A stretch of 64,000 nucleotides of DNA from Rhizobium deserti (GCF_004358025.1 NZ_SMTL01000002.1:682001-746000); one strand, 5' to 3'; numbered from the stretch's first letter, positions 9,545-19,268 are shown. Translations and numbers: made by a program. The notes: generated by a model not told the origin, from the letters alone.

Positions 9545-9682
9545 ATAGTAGAAGGCACTCAAGATCTTACCGGATCCACCACCTATCGGCGCACGGCTTT
9601 CTCCTTGTGGATCAGCGCAGCGGGGTGGCTAAGAGACCCGCTCCGCCGCTTCGGCGCTTGCATGATAGCGGATGAGCCTCGA

Positions 9683-11614
9683 TCAAAATTCCTGCCATTC
9701 ATTGCTGGCGGCTGCAGCAGCGGCGGAACCGCCACCGAAAGCGCTAGCTACTTTGCGACCCAGAGCCCGAGCCGGAGACGGAGCCGGCGCGTCACGCCGC
9801 TGAGCTGCACGAACGGGCGGCGCTATGCGCTGACCGGACAGCTTGAACTGGGACAGAAGCTCGTTCAACGATGCGGCGTCGCGGGCAAGGCCGTGGCTGG
9901 CGGCAGTTGATTCTTCAACCATTGCGGCGTTCTTCTGGGTGTCCTGATCCATGGTGTTGACGGCAGTGTTGATCTGCTGGAGGCCAGAAGACTGTTCCTG
10001 AGCGGAGTCAACGATGGCGACGACATGGCGGTTGATTTCCTGGACCTCAGACACGATGGTCTTGAGGGCACGACCGGTTTCGCCAACCAGCTGAACGCCG
10101 GCATTGACCTGTTCGTTGGATGTGGTGATCAGCGCCTTGATCTCCTTGGCAGCATTTGCGGACCGCTGTGCAAGTTCGCGCACTTCCTGTGCAACAACAG
10201 CAAATCCCTTACCTGCCTCACCGGCACGTGCGGCTTCAACACCAGCATTCAGTGCCAGCAGGTTCGTCTGGAAGGCGATATCGTCGATGACGCCGATGAT
10301 ATTGCCAATCTCGCCCGAGGACTTTTCGATCTGTTCCATCGCCGTAACCGCGCGCTGCACGACTTCACCGGACTTCTCGGCACCGGCGCGGGTACGCGCC
10401 ACGAGTGCACCGGCTTCCTGGGCACGCTTGGTGGCATCCTTGACCGTGGTGGTGATTTCTTCCAGCGCTGCGGCAGTTTCCTCGACGGAAGCTGCCTGCT
10501 GTTCGGTGCGCTTGGCCAGATCGTCAGCCGCCGACTTAATCTCGGCGGAACCCGCCTCAATGCTACGGGCGTTCTGAGCTACCTGTTCCAGGGCCGTCTG
10601 AAGCTTGGCAGCAGATGCGTTGAAGTCGTTACGAACGCCGTCGAGCGATGCCGTGAAGGGCTGCTCGATACGGTAGGAGACATTGCCATCCGACAAGTGG
10701 CTCAGGCCTTCAGCGAGATTGTCGACGGCAACTTTGATTTCGGCGGCATCGCGGCTCTTCTGGGCCTCGCGCTCGATACGATCGCGCTCGGACAGGCTGC
10801 GATTGTCGTCGGCCTCCTGTTCCAGTCGGACACGCTCCAGGGCGTTGTCACGGAAGACAGCGACGGCTTCGGCCATCTGGCCGATTTCGTCCTTGCGGTC
10901 GAGACCATCTACCGGCGCTTCGGTCTGGCCGGCAGCCAGGGCCGCCATGCGTTCACGCAGCTGAGCCATCGGACCGGTAATGCCCTTCTGGGCGATGGTC
11001 AGCGCGATGATAACCGCGATGGCAATGCCGATCAGCATGCCGATGATGGCGAACTGGATGGTTGACGAGACTTCGGCAGACAGACGTTCCGCGCCGTTCT
11101 TGATGATTTCGGCCATGGCGCCGTTGTTGGCACCGAATTTCGGCGAGAGGTCCACAATCGACTTGTCGAGCGCTGCCGACAGCGACGTGACCTTGGCTTC
11201 ATCGGCTGCGGCATGGGCCTGCAGCAGTTGCTCGCCGATCAACTTGATGCCGTCAAGCCCGGCGATCAATTCATCGATGGCGGCTTTGCGGCTCGGAACA
11301 ATGGCAGGGATTTGGGCGAGACGATCACGCGCGCCAGAAATCTCTTTGGCAAAGCGGCTGGAAAGATCCTTGAATGCGTCCGACTTGGCGTCCTGAGCCA
11401 GGGCGCGGCTGAGCCAGGTCGTGGAAGTCCACAGGCCGGCGGCGCCGCGCGGGCCGAACGTCGCTGCACTGCTCTCGTTCTGCAAGAAGTTCGAATAGGA
11501 CTGGTTGGCATCGCTGAACCGCTGAGTAACAAACAGCAGGCCAGCAAGGGCAATGATACCAAGGACGGCGATCGCCGCCAAAAACTTTGTTTTGATCTTC
11601 AGATTCTTCAACAT
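9683..11614 (-). CDS. Methyl-accepting chemotaxis protein
   Basis: A 643-residue transmembrane chemoreceptor. A first membrane helix lies at about residues 10-28, a periplasmic four-helix-bundle ligand domain follows to about 185, a second membrane helix at about 187-208, then HAMP ([15 protein letters not shown]...), a linker and the cytoplasmic signalling coiled coil with the invariant hairpin tip [20 protein letters not shown]. The last residues EWQEF resemble the C-terminal pentapeptide that tethers CheR and CheB in other receptors (NWETF in E. coli), so this receptor may dock its own methylation enzymes. The ligand is unknown. No other chemotaxis genes are in the window, so it is an orphan receptor. 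Confidence 0.95.
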   Translation of the reverse strand: MLKNLKIKTKFLAAIAVLGIIALAGLLFVTQRFSDANQSYSNFLQNESSAATFGPRGAAGLWTSTTWLSRALAQDAKSDAFKDLSSRFAKEISGARDRLAQIPAIVPSRKAAIDELIAGLDGIKLIGEQLLQAHAAADEAKVTSLSAALDKSIVDLSPKFGANNGAMAEIIKNGAERLSAEVSSTIQFAIIGMLIGIAIAVIIALTIAQKGITGPMAQLRERMAALAAGQTEAPVDGLDRKDEIGQMAEAVAVFRDNALERVRLEQEADDNRSLSERDRIEREAQKSRDAAEIKVAVDNLAEGLSHLSDGNVSYRIEQPFTASLDGVRNDFNASAAKLQTALEQVAQNARSIEAGSAEIKSAADDLAKRTEQQAASVEETAAALEEITTTVKDATKRAQEAGALVARTRAGAEKSGEVVQRAVTAMEQIEKSSGEIGNIIGVIDDIAFQTNLLALNAGVEAARAGEAGKGFAVVAQEVRELAQRSANAAKEIKALITTSNEQVNAGVQLVGETGRALKTIVSEVQEINRHVVAIVDSAQEQSSGLQQINTAVNTMDQDTQKNAAMVEESTAASHGLARDAASLNELLSQFKLSGQRIAPPVRAAQRRDAPAPSPARALGRKVASAFGGGSAAAAAASNEWQEF

Positions 11615-12001
11615 TGATTAACCTCATGAAAACGGCAAAGCCGTCATGTGCGCGAGACCGGAGGAAGGCAGGACCGCAAATGGGTGCGGTGCACATCATG
11701 CGCGCAAGCGATCGGGTTCGATCATTTTGCCTTGCACAATAACTAGAAGCTTTTCGATAAAAATATCTTACGCTTGGTCGTTACTTCTTGCCGGTCCGGC
11801 AATGTCAACTCGATAAACGCGGCACATTGATCTGGTAATCCGCCGGTCACGGACGCTTAACCAAGCAGTCAAACGGGCATCGCTTCGTATTGCAGTGCGA
11901 AATGCGCGGCCGGTAAGAGGAGATGAGCCATGATTGCCGCTCTCCCGCCTGCGCGGGCGCCCGATATGAAATCATAATTTTCCAGTAAAGGATTTTCACG
12001 C
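11615..12001. other. 387-bp divergent intergenic region
   Basis: Separates the minus-strand MCP from the plus-strand SMP-30 gene. An AT-rich patch lies at about 11740-11770, which is a possible promoter zone. TTGCAGTGCGAA at 11890-11901 weakly resembles the TGC motif found upstream of the two small-protein genes. A 15-codon open frame (11930-11977, ATG ATT GCC ... TCA TAA) follows an AGGAG at eight bases and may be a leader peptide or chance. Nothing else is recognisable. Confidence 0.5.
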
Positions 12002-13045
12002 GTGGATGTCTCCCGACGTAACCTCATGGCCTTGTCTGCGGCAGCACTTGCCGCCGGGGCCGCTCCTGGCCTGGCTTCGGCTCAGGCTATCAGCTTCACG
12101 CCAAGCCCGATCTACCCTGATCCATCGATCCAGGTTCTTGATCCGAGCTTTGCCAAATACAGGGTTGCGAGTTCATCGCTGGAACAGGTTGCCACCGGCG
12201 CTCGCTGGCTGGAAGGCCCGGTGTGGTTCGGCGATGGCCGGTACCTGCTCGTCAGCGACATTCCCAACAACCGTGTCATGAAATATGACGAGTCCAACGA
12301 GACTTGGAGCGTCTTCAACGCCAATTCAAACTATGCCAACGGCCATGCCCGCGACCGCCAGGGCCGGCTGCTTTCCTGCGAGCACCTGACCCGCCGCGTC
12401 ACCCGCACCGAATATGACGGCTCCATTACGATTCTGGCCGACAATTACATGGGCAAGAAGCTGAATTCGCCGAACGACATCATCTGCAAATCCGATGGCT
12501 CGATCTGGTTTACCGATCCGCCCTTCGGAATTGCCGGCGAATGGGAGGGCGAAAAGGCACAGTCCGAGCTTCCTCATTCCGTTTACTGCATCTTGCCGGA
12601 CGGAAAGCTCAATCTCGTTACCGACGAGCTCAAGGGCCCAAACGGCATCGCTTTTTCTGAAGACGAGAAGAAGCTCTATGTGGTGGAAGGCCGTGCGACT
12701 CCCTATCGGATCCTCTGGTCCTATGACGTGGCCGCCGATGGCGTGAAGCTGTCGAACAAGAGGGCGCTTGTGACGGCGGATGATAATGGCGGCCTCGATG
12801 GCTTCAAGGTGGACGTCGACGGCAATTTGTGGTGCGGCTGGGGATCGAACGGTGCTGCCGGCGCCAGGCCCGAGGACCTGAATGGCGTCAAAATCTTCAA
12901 CAAGGAAGGCAAGGCAATAGGCTTCATCAAACTGCCAGAGCGCTGCCCCAATCTGGTCTTCGGCGGCCCGAAGAGGAACCGCCTCTACATGGCAAGCAGC
13001 CATTCTGTTTATGCGCTTTACGTCGAGACGCGCGGGGCGGTTTAA
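12002..13045 (+). CDS. Tat-exported SMP-30/gluconolactonase-type hydrolase
   Basis: A 347-residue protein with a twin-arginine signal (MDVSRRNLMAL followed by an Ala-rich hydrophobic stretch ending ASAQA, about residues 1-28), so it probably acts in the periplasm. The rest is a six-bladed beta-propeller of the SMP-30/gluconolactonase/LRE family: the metal-ligand glutamate in WLEGPVWFGDG, the asparagine in KLNSPNDI, and the aspartate in GGLDGFKVDVDGNLW. Family members open sugar lactones or related esters. The start is GTG at 12002, supported by AAAGGA eight bases upstream. The physiological substrate is unknown. Confidence 0.88.
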   Translation: MDVSRRNLMALSAAALAAGAAPGLASAQAISFTPSPIYPDPSIQVLDPSFAKYRVASSSLEQVATGARWLEGPVWFGDGRYLLVSDIPNNRVMKYDESNETWSVFNANSNYANGHARDRQGRLLSCEHLTRRVTRTEYDGSITILADNYMGKKLNSPNDIICKSDGSIWFTDPPFGIAGEWEGEKAQSELPHSVYCILPDGKLNLVTDELKGPNGIAFSEDEKKLYVVEGRATPYRILWSYDVAADGVKLSNKRALVTADDNGGLDGFKVDVDGNLWCGWGSNGAAGARPEDLNGVKIFNKEGKAIGFIKLPERCPNLVFGGPKRNRLYMASSHSVYALYVETRGAV

Positions 13046-13067
13046 GCGCTTCGCTCATAATCTAAAG

Positions 13068-13092
13068 ACGGCCGCATCCCGGGTGCGGCCGT
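13068..13092 (+). terminator. Hairpin terminator after the SMP-30 gene
   Basis: Perfect 9-bp stem ACGGCCGCA / TGCGGCCGT with loop TCCCGGG, 23 bases after the stop codon. The T-tract after it is weak. It could also serve the convergent rsh gene ending at 13141. Confidence 0.55.
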
Positions 13093-13140
13093 TCGTACTT
13101 CAGTCAAGCTTCAGACGACGACATGCGTCAGCGCGTCTGA

Positions 13141-15378
13141 TCAATCATAAACCCGTTTTACATTCGAGACGCAGTCGAGTTCCTTCAACTGCAGCAGCAA
13201 CTGGTTAAGCTGACGCAGATCCCAAACCTCAAGCTCCATCTCGATCTCGGAGAAGTCGGCGGCCCGGTTGCTTCCCATGCTCATCTGCCGGATATTGATG
13301 TCGAGCCGCGCAATCGTCTGGGCAACAGTCGCCAAGGTGCCCGGCTCATTCAGCGTATTGACGAAGATATGCGCGGGAAAGCGCGACTTGTTGGCTTGGT
13401 CGAGATCCCATCGAACGTCAATCCAACGTTCCGGCTGATCGTCGTATCGCTGCAGGGCAGAGGCCTGGATGGGATAGATGGTGATCCCCTTTTCGCGCTC
13501 CATGATGCCGACGATGCGGTCGCCCGGAACGGCGCCATTGGGCGCGAAGGTGACTTCCATATTGGCCGATAGCCCGCGGATCGGCAGAGGTTCGAGGTCA
13601 CGTTCGCCTGCCACCCCCGGAAGGACGACCTTAGGCTGGTCGGGCAGCTTGAACATCATGCCAGTTGCCGAGCGCATGTTGAACCAGCCTTCGTCGGCGG
13701 CCGGCTTTACCGTGATCCGCTCATCCTTATAATCCGGATACACGGCACGCAGCACGTCGAGCGAGGAAAGCTCGCCGCGTCCGACGGCGGCAATCGCGTC
13801 CTCGACATCCTTGTGAGCTAGCCGATGCAGCGCCGGCTTCAGGTTTTCGCGCGTAAATATCTTGCCGGCCCGCTCGAAAGTGCGCTCCAGGATGCGGTGG
13901 CCAAGCCCGGTATACTGCTTACGGATCGCCACCCTCGTCGCGCGCCGAATGGCCGAGCGTGCCTTGCCGGTGACGACGATTTCTTCCCATGCGGCCGGCG
14001 GCACCTGCACGCCAGAGCGGATGATCTCTACCTCGTCGCCGTTGTTGAGGCGCGTGACCAACGGCATGATGCGACCGTTGATCTTGGCGCCGACCGTGGT
14101 ATCGCCAATATTAGTATGGACGGCATAAGCAAAGTCGATCGGCGTTGCGCCGCGCGGCAAGGCGATCAGCTTGCCCTTCGGCGTGAAACAGAAAACCTGG
14201 TCCTGGAAGAGTTCGAGCTTGGTGTGCTCCAGAAATTCTTCCGGATTGTCGCCTTCGGCAAGCGATTCAATCGTATGGCGCAGCCAGGAATAGGCGTTGG
14301 ATTCGCGCGGCAGAAGCTCGCCGCCACCCTTTTCGCCGGTCTGGCCGTCCTTGTAGAGCGCATGGGCGGCGATACCGTATTCGGCAATCTCCTGCATCAG
14401 CTGGGTGCGGATCTGCGTTTCGATACGCTGCCGTGACGGCCCGACAATGGTGGTGTGGATGGAGCGGTAGTCGTTCTGCTTCGGGTTGGAGATGTAATCC
14501 TTGAAGCGGCCGGGCACGACCCGCCAACGGGTATGGACGATGCCGAGCGCCCGATAACAGGATGGAATGTCGCCCACCACGATACGAAATCCGTAAAGGT
14601 CGGACAGCTGCTCAAAGGACAGCGATTTCGACTGCATCTTGCGGAAGATCGAATAGGGTTTCTTCTGCCGCCCTTTGACGACCGCGTCGACAAGGCCATT
14701 GGCGACCAGCAGCTCGCGTAATTCGTCCTCGATCTTCTTGATCAGGCCCTCATTGCGGGCCGACAGATCGTCCAGCCGCCCAGTGACCGTCTCGTAGGCT
14801 TCCGGGTTCATGTAGCGGAAGGACAGGTCTTCCAGTTCGTCGCGCATGTCCTGCATGCCCATGCGGCCGGCAAGCGGCGCATAGATTTCCATGGTTTCTT
14901 CGGAAATGCGGGCCTTCTGCTCGGCCTTCATATGCTCCAGCGTGCGCATATTGTGCAGCCGGTCGGCGAGCTTGACGAGCAGGACGCGTACGTCGTCGGA
15001 AATGGCGAGCAGCAGCTTGCGCAGGTTTTCCGCCTGCTTGGCCTTTTTCGACACGAGGTCGAGGCGCTTCAGCTTGGTGAGGCCCTCGACCAGCCGGCCG
15101 ATATCCTCGCCGAACAATTCGTCGATCTCGGCGCGGGTGGCGGTGGTATCCTCGATCGTGTCGTGAAGAAGAGCGACAGCGATGGTCGACTCGTCGAGAT
15201 GCATGTCGGTGAGGATGGCGGCCACTTCGAGCGGATGCGAAATATAGGGATCGCCGCTCGCACGCTTCTGCTGGCCATGCTTCTGCATGGCATAAACATA
15301 GGCCTTGTTGAGAAGAGCTTCATTGGCATCGGGTTTGTACTTTTGTACCCGCTCCACAAGCTCGTACTGCCTCATCAT
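13141..15378 (-). CDS. rsh: Bifunctional (p)ppGpp synthetase/hydrolase (Rsh)
   Basis: A 745-residue RelA/SpoT homologue controlling the stringent response. The hydrolase HD motif is intact (HDTIED, His72-Asp77), the synthetase domain follows (RIVVGDIPSCYRALG, then NDYRSIHTTI), then a TGS domain (VFCFTPKGKLIALPRGATPIDFAYAVH starting near residue 400, quoted here only in part by its role) and a C-terminal ACT domain around residues 670-745. Presence of both HD and synthetase motifs indicates the bifunctional enzyme that rhizobia usually carry as a single copy. It starts at one of two adjacent ATGs (15378 or 15375) and lies downstream of rpoZ, separated by a strong terminator. Confidence 0.95.
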   Translation of the reverse strand: MMRQYELVERVQKYKPDANEALLNKAYVYAMQKHGQQKRASGDPYISHPLEVAAILTDMHLDESTIAVALLHDTIEDTTATRAEIDELFGEDIGRLVEGLTKLKRLDLVSKKAKQAENLRKLLLAISDDVRVLLVKLADRLHNMRTLEHMKAEQKARISEETMEIYAPLAGRMGMQDMRDELEDLSFRYMNPEAYETVTGRLDDLSARNEGLIKKIEDELRELLVANGLVDAVVKGRQKKPYSIFRKMQSKSLSFEQLSDLYGFRIVVGDIPSCYRALGIVHTRWRVVPGRFKDYISNPKQNDYRSIHTTIVGPSRQRIETQIRTQLMQEIAEYGIAAHALYKDGQTGEKGGGELLPRESNAYSWLRHTIESLAEGDNPEEFLEHTKLELFQDQVFCFTPKGKLIALPRGATPIDFAYAVHTNIGDTTVGAKINGRIMPLVTRLNNGDEVEIIRSGVQVPPAAWEEIVVTGKARSAIRRATRVAIRKQYTGLGHRILERTFERAGKIFTRENLKPALHRLAHKDVEDAIAAVGRGELSSLDVLRAVYPDYKDERITVKPAADEGWFNMRSATGMMFKLPDQPKVVLPGVAGERDLEPLPIRGLSANMEVTFAPNGAVPGDRIVGIMEREKGITIYPIQASALQRYDDQPERWIDVRWDLDQANKSRFPAHIFVNTLNEPGTLATVAQTIARLDINIRQMSMGSNRAADFSEIEMELEVWDLRQLNQLLLQLKELDCVSNVKRVYD

Positions 15379-15404
15379 CCTTGAACACGCCCTCGATGCT
15401 GCTG

Positions 15405-15450
15405 GAGGAAAATAAAAAATGGCGCGCCAACCGACAGATTGGCGCCGCCA
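15405..15450 (-). terminator. Rho-independent terminator of rpoZ
   Basis: On the minus strand a GC hairpin with a perfect core GCGCCAA / TTGGCGC (loop of 8) and additional flanking pairs is followed by ATTTTTTATTTT. It lies about 65-70 bases after the rpoZ stop and just before the rsh start, so rsh probably depends on read-through or its own promoter. Confidence 0.8.
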
Positions 15451-15515
15451 TCATAATGCAGACAATCAGATTAGGGCGAGAGAATGAACGATATATTTCC
15501 GAAGCGATATATCGC

Positions 15516-15920
15516 TTAGTAGTCGTCGCTCTTTTCCGGCGGCACGAGACCTTCGATACCGGCCAGCAGTTCCTCTTCCGACATCTGATCGAAGGTGACG
15601 GTTTCCGGCTGGTCATCGTCTTCCTGGTCGGCGGCGACCGAAACACCGCCGGCGGCGATCAGCGAAGCCGGATCGGGCTCGGGCTCGTCGACTTCTACAT
15701 GCTTCTGCAGCGAATGGATCAGGTCTTCCTTCAGGTCGTCCGGCGACAGGGTCTCGTCGGCAATTTCGCGCAGGGCAACGACCGGGTTCTTGTCATTGTC
15801 GCGGTCGATCGTGATCGAAGCGCCCTGAGAAATCTGGCGTGCGCGGTGGCTCGCGAGCAGGACCAGCTCAAAACGGTTGTCGACTTTGTCGATGCAATCT
15901 TCTACTGTGACACGGGCCAT
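15516..15920 (-). CDS. rpoZ: RNA polymerase omega subunit
   Basis: A 134-residue omega subunit: [20 protein letters not shown] and the [10 protein letters not shown] helix are the classic features that latch onto the C-terminal part of beta-prime. It helps assemble RNA polymerase and, with DksA/ppGpp, tunes stringent control; its position just before rsh is common to many proteobacteria. The acidic tail (residues 80-134) is longer than in E. coli and typical of alphaproteobacteria. ATG at 15920 is supported by AGGACAG; the in-frame extension to 16010 has no support. Confidence 0.96.
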   Translation of the reverse strand: MARVTVEDCIDKVDNRFELVLLASHRARQISQGASITIDRDNDKNPVVALREIADETLSPDDLKEDLIHSLQKHVEVDEPEPDPASLIAAGGVSVAADQEDDDQPETVTFDQMSEEELLAGIEGLVPPEKSDDY

Positions 15921-16204
15921 TGCCTGTCCTTTACGGTCGTGATTTCCGGAATTGCTACGCCCGATACAGCCAATGCAGGGGAAATTCAAGTTTTTCCTGC
16001 CGGCAGGCATCCAGCAGCCCCATGAACTTCGTCAGAGGAGTGACGAATTCAACGAAGGGTTGCTTGGATTATCGCGAATCCTGCCATAAATGACGGATAT
16101 ATGAATAGTTCGTAATGTAGTGGATTATTCTGCGGCCTGCAGTGCAACTTTTCGTTTCACGGCGGTTCCTGCTTTGCAGGTTTTAAAAAAGGGATGGAGG
16201 AAGA

Positions 16205-16780
16205 ATGTTTGACCCAAGAGAGAAGATTGCTCTCTTTATTGACGGCGCCAATCTTTATGCCGCGTCGAAAAGCCTTGGCTTCGATATAGACTACAGAAAA
16301 CTGCTGAAGTCTTTCCAGAAGCGCGGTTATCTTCTCAGGGCCTATTATTATACCGCGCTCATCGAAGATCAGGAATATTCCTCCATTCGGCCGCTGATCG
16401 ACTGGCTCGACTATAACGGGTACAAGGTGGTCACCAAGCCGGCCAAGGAGTTCACCGACTCGCTCGGGCGCCGCAAGATCAAGGGCAATATGGATATCGA
16501 ACTGGCCATCGATGCGATGGAACAGTCCGAGACCGTCGACCATCTGGTGATTTTCTCCGGCGACGGGGATTTCACCACGCTGGTGGAAGCGCTGCAGCGC
16601 AAGGGACGCAAGGTTTCCGTAGTGTCCACCATGGCGACGCAGCCGCCGATGATCGCCGACGACCTTCGCCGGCAGGCCGATCATTTCATCGACCTCATCA
16701 CCCTGAAGGCGGAAGTCGGTCGTGACCCTTCAGAGCGTCCGGCCCGACCGCAGGAGCCGGTGGAGACCGCCGAAGCCTAG
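16205..16780 (+). CDS. NYN-domain (LabA/DUF88-type) nuclease-like protein
   Basis: A 191-residue protein of the NYN family of PIN-fold nucleases. The conserved acidic residues expected for metal-dependent RNA cleavage are visible: FIDGANLY (about residue 11), GNMDIELAIDAME (about residues 98-110) and FSGDGDFTTLV (about residues 119-129). Family members are suspected RNases; no substrate has been established for this type. The ATG at 16205 follows GGATGGAGGAAG. It is divergent from rpoZ across a 284-bp gap and ends in a hairpin terminator. Confidence 0.88.
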   Translation: MFDPREKIALFIDGANLYAASKSLGFDIDYRKLLKSFQKRGYLLRAYYYTALIEDQEYSSIRPLIDWLDYNGYKVVTKPAKEFTDSLGRRKIKGNMDIELAIDAMEQSETVDHLVIFSGDGDFTTLVEALQRKGRKVSVVSTMATQPPMIADDLRRQADHFIDLITLKAEVGRDPSERPARPQEPVETAEA

Positions 16781-16802
16781 TCTTGTTTCCCACGGAGAAA
16801 AT

Positions 16803-16832
16803 AGGCGCCCGTTTTTCGGCGGCGCCTGTTTT
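16803..16832 (+). terminator. Terminator after the NYN gene
   Basis: Seven-bp stem AGGCGCC / GGCGCCT around an 11-base loop, followed by GTTTTCGTTT, 22 bases after the stop codon. Confidence 0.7.
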
Positions 16833-16854
16833 CGTTTCGGGCTAGGAAGGTGAC

Positions 16855-17937
16855 ATGCTTTTCGAACGCCCCTCGGACGACATCCTGTACGACGCGCTGC
16901 TGGCGCGCGACGCCGCTTATGAAGGCTTTGCCTGGGTGGCCGTGAAGACCACCGGCATTTTCTGCCGCCTCACCTGCCCGGCGCGCAAGCCGAAGCGCGA
17001 AAACACCATTTTCTACGAGACGATTGCGGGATGCCTGGAGGCCGGATTTCGCCCCTGCTACCGCTGCCGGCCGATGCTGAAATTCGGCGAAACCGATCCG
17101 GTGGTGACCAAACTCCTGGCGGCGCTGGAGGACGAACCGCTTCGACGATGGAACGAGGATGACGTCGTCTCGCTCGGGTTGGATCCATCCACGGCGAGGC
17201 GCGCCTTCAAGCGGCAGTTCGGCATGAGCTTCCTCGAAATCGCCAGGCTGAGGCGGATGGGCAAGGCGGCAGAAACGCTGCAGCAGGGCGCCAGCGTTAT
17301 CGATGCGCAACTGGATGCGGGCTTCGAATCCGACAGCGGGTTTCGATCCGCCATCGCAAGACTGTTCGGAACGGCGCCCGCCGGCATGCGCGACAAGACC
17401 CTGCTGAAGGCCGACTGGCTCGAAACGCCGATCGGCCCGATGCTTGCCGTCGCCGACCAGCATTGCCTTCACCTCCTTGAATTTGCCGAACGCAGGGCAT
17501 TGCCGGCCGAAATCCGCAAATTGCAGACCTGCACCGGCAGCGGCATCGTCATGGGCCGGCATGCGCCGATCGACCAGATCGAGATGGAGCTCAAGACTTA
17601 TTTTGCCGGTGAGGATCTTGGCTTTTCGACACGGCTTGCCGGTCATGGATCGCCGTTCCAACGGCGCGTCTGGGAGGCGCTGCGCGCAATTCCGGTCGGC
17701 ACGGTGCGCACCTATGGCTCGGTCGCCGCGGAGCTCGCTCTTCCTTCCTCCACGCGCGCCATTGCCGGCGCAAACGGCGCCAATCAGATCGCCATCGTCA
17801 TTCCCTGCCACCGGGTCATGGGAGCGGACGGCAGCCTTACCGGCTACGGCGGCGGACTATGGCGCAAGCGCTGGCTGCTGGAACACGAGAGGCGAATGGC
17901 GGGAAATGTCATGGGCGACTTAGTCAGGCAGCGATAG
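16855..17937 (+). CDS. ada: Ada: methylphosphotriester/O6-methylguanine-DNA methyltransferase and activator
   Basis: A 360-residue three-part protein. The N-terminal zinc domain has four cysteines (Cys37, Cys41, Cys68, Cys71), the first being the methyl acceptor for phosphotriesters. An AraC-type helix-turn-helix region follows (about residues 85-175). The C-terminal O6-alkylguanine methyltransferase carries the acceptor cysteine in the motif IPCHRV (Cys318). This is the full adaptive-response architecture: self-methylation turns the protein into an activator of alkylation-repair genes. The start follows AAGG at a good distance. No alkB or alkA gene lies beside it, so it may regulate targets elsewhere. 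Confidence 0.95.
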   Translation: MLFERPSDDILYDALLARDAAYEGFAWVAVKTTGIFCRLTCPARKPKRENTIFYETIAGCLEAGFRPCYRCRPMLKFGETDPVVTKLLAALEDEPLRRWNEDDVVSLGLDPSTARRAFKRQFGMSFLEIARLRRMGKAAETLQQGASVIDAQLDAGFESDSGFRSAIARLFGTAPAGMRDKTLLKADWLETPIGPMLAVADQHCLHLLEFAERRALPAEIRKLQTCTGSGIVMGRHAPIDQIEMELKTYFAGEDLGFSTRLAGHGSPFQRRVWEALRAIPVGTVRTYGSVAAELALPSSTRAIAGANGANQIAIVIPCHRVMGADGSLTGYGGGLWRKRWLLEHERRMAGNVMGDLVRQR

Positions 17938-17999
17938 GAGGCACATTCTCCAGCCCTTCGTCTTCAGTTGCCCTTCGACGGTCTGCCGATTTCAGATGT

Positions 18000-18182
18000 T
18001 CAAGCCAGATCATTAGCGACGTCGTTAGCCATGGCTGACGGCTCTTGGATCGCCCGCTGCAGCATGATCCTTGCCCACTTCATCCTCTGGTCATATTGCT
18101 TCTCGTCGCAATCCTCCTCGCCCAGGATTGCGAGCGCTGCTTGAAGACGCTCGGACGCTTCAGCTTTCGTCAATTTGGTCAT
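18000..18182 (-). CDS. Small hypothetical protein (60 aa)
   Basis: A 60-residue charged, helical protein (MTKLTKAEASERLQAALAIL, later QRMKWARIMLQRAIQEPS). I chose ATG at 18182 because GGAG lies seven bases before it; an in-frame ATG at 18194 has none. No signal peptide or membrane segment, and no domain I recognise. It is convergent with ada, 62 bp away, and sits downstream of the flippase-like gene on the same strand with a 120-bp gap. Confidence 0.55.
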   Translation of the reverse strand: MTKLTKAEASERLQAALAILGEEDCDEKQYDQRMKWARIMLQRAIQEPSAMANDVANDLA

Positions 18183-18302
18183 GTTCCGCTCCATAGGATG
18201 GGCAGCAGAATAACCCTATCCGAGAGCGGATGTTACGGTGCCGCTTTGCAATATGAGACTTTTGCCCGGTATCCCCGCTATCCTTGGCTGGCTCCACGCA
18301 GC

Positions 18303-19268
18303 TCAGGCGGAGGCAGTCTCTCGCATCTCCAGGCCCGATTGGCCGGCCTTGCGAGCCTTGCGGGTGCGGAACACCGCCTCGACGATCAGCGACAGCGGCA
18401 GGCCGATAAAGAAGGGAATGAAGAAGTAGATGACCCGAAAGGCGACGAGCGAGCCAATCGAAGCCTGATCTCCCATCACATGGCGCACTGTCGCCTCCAG
18501 CACACCGAGACCACCCGGTGCATGGGTGATGAGGATGGCGAGATTGGCCAGAACGAAAGCCGTCGCGGCCTTGAGATAGCTCACATCGGCACTCGCCGCC
18601 ATCACCTCGCGCAGGCAGGCGGAAACGAGAGCAAAATTGATCGTTCCGATCACCACCTGGGCAATGGCGATCTTCAATGTGGGCATCTGGAAAGTCCATT
18701 TGCGGATCTTGACCGGCGTGCGGGCGAAGGCTGCCAGCGCCAGATAACCCGCCGTGGCGGCCAGACAGCCGATGCCGATGCCGACCACGACGCCTTCGCT
18801 CAGGCGCAGCACGGAGGCGGCATCCTTGGGGTTGAGCACCATGATGATGCCGGTCAGCATGGCCATGCCGATGCCGACCGTGACGCCGGACAGCAGCACG
18901 ATCTTCGCGACATCCTCCGTATTCATGCCCCAATGGGCATAGTAACGGTAGCGGAGTGCGCCGCTGCTCAAGCCGGACAGGCCAACACTCTGGCCGATGG
19001 ACAGGGCAATGAAGGAAGCCAGCCCGATCTTCGGGTAGGAAAGGTCGTTCTTGACGTAGCGGACGCCTGCCCAGTCAAAGCCGGTGAGGCACAGATAGGA
19101 GCCGAAGGCGTAAAGAAGAGCGATCGCCAGGTGGACTGTCGGGATAGCCCGGACGGATTCGACGATCTCGGACAAGCTATGCTCGCGAAAAGTCTGGTAA
19201 AGCAGGTAGCCGGCAGCACCGAGGCCGATCACCAGCATGCCATAGGTCAGTATCGTCTTTCGCGTCAT
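18303..19268 (-). CDS. Lysylphosphatidylglycerol synthase/UPF0104-type membrane protein
   Basis: A 321-residue inner-membrane protein with about eight hydrophobic helices and the family landmarks SIGQSVGLSGLSSGALRYR (residues about 92-110) and NLAILITHAPGGLGVLEA (about 246-263). The family includes the flippase half of MprF and stand-alone homologues near glycosyltransferases; which lipid it handles is not clear. The soluble synthetase domain of MprF is missing, so it is not an aminoacyl-lipid synthase by itself. I used ATG at 19268 (MTRKTILTYG), preceded by GGGCGGGAA, over the upstream in-frame start at 19313. A related family member lies at 35181-36143. Confidence 0.82.
   Translation of the reverse strand: MTRKTILTYGMLVIGLGAAGYLLYQTFREHSLSEIVESVRAIPTVHLAIALLYAFGSYLCLTGFDWAGVRYVKNDLSYPKIGLASFIALSIGQSVGLSGLSSGALRYRYYAHWGMNTEDVAKIVLLSGVTVGIGMAMLTGIIMVLNPKDAASVLRLSEGVVVGIGIGCLAATAGYLALAAFARTPVKIRKWTFQMPTLKIAIAQVVIGTINFALVSACLREVMAASADVSYLKAATAFVLANLAILITHAPGGLGVLEATVRHVMGDQASIGSLVAFRVIYFFIPFFIGLPLSLIVEAVFRTRKARKAGQSGLEMRETASA

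Larger units (their letters stand above)
9332..9682. other. 351-bp intergenic region
   Basis: Between the 51-residue gene and the chemotaxis gene, both on the minus strand. It holds the TGC-type motif at 9353-9365 and a perfect 9-bp hairpin at 9513-9544. I see no other credible open frame; a longer plus-strand frame across 9605-9910 is a shadow running into the chemotaxis gene. Confidence 0.6.

Noticed and set aside
15996..16007. 12-bp palindrome CCTGCCGGCAGG upstream of rpoZ
   Set aside because: Short GC-rich palindromes of this kind are expected by chance in such DNA, and nothing places it as an operator.
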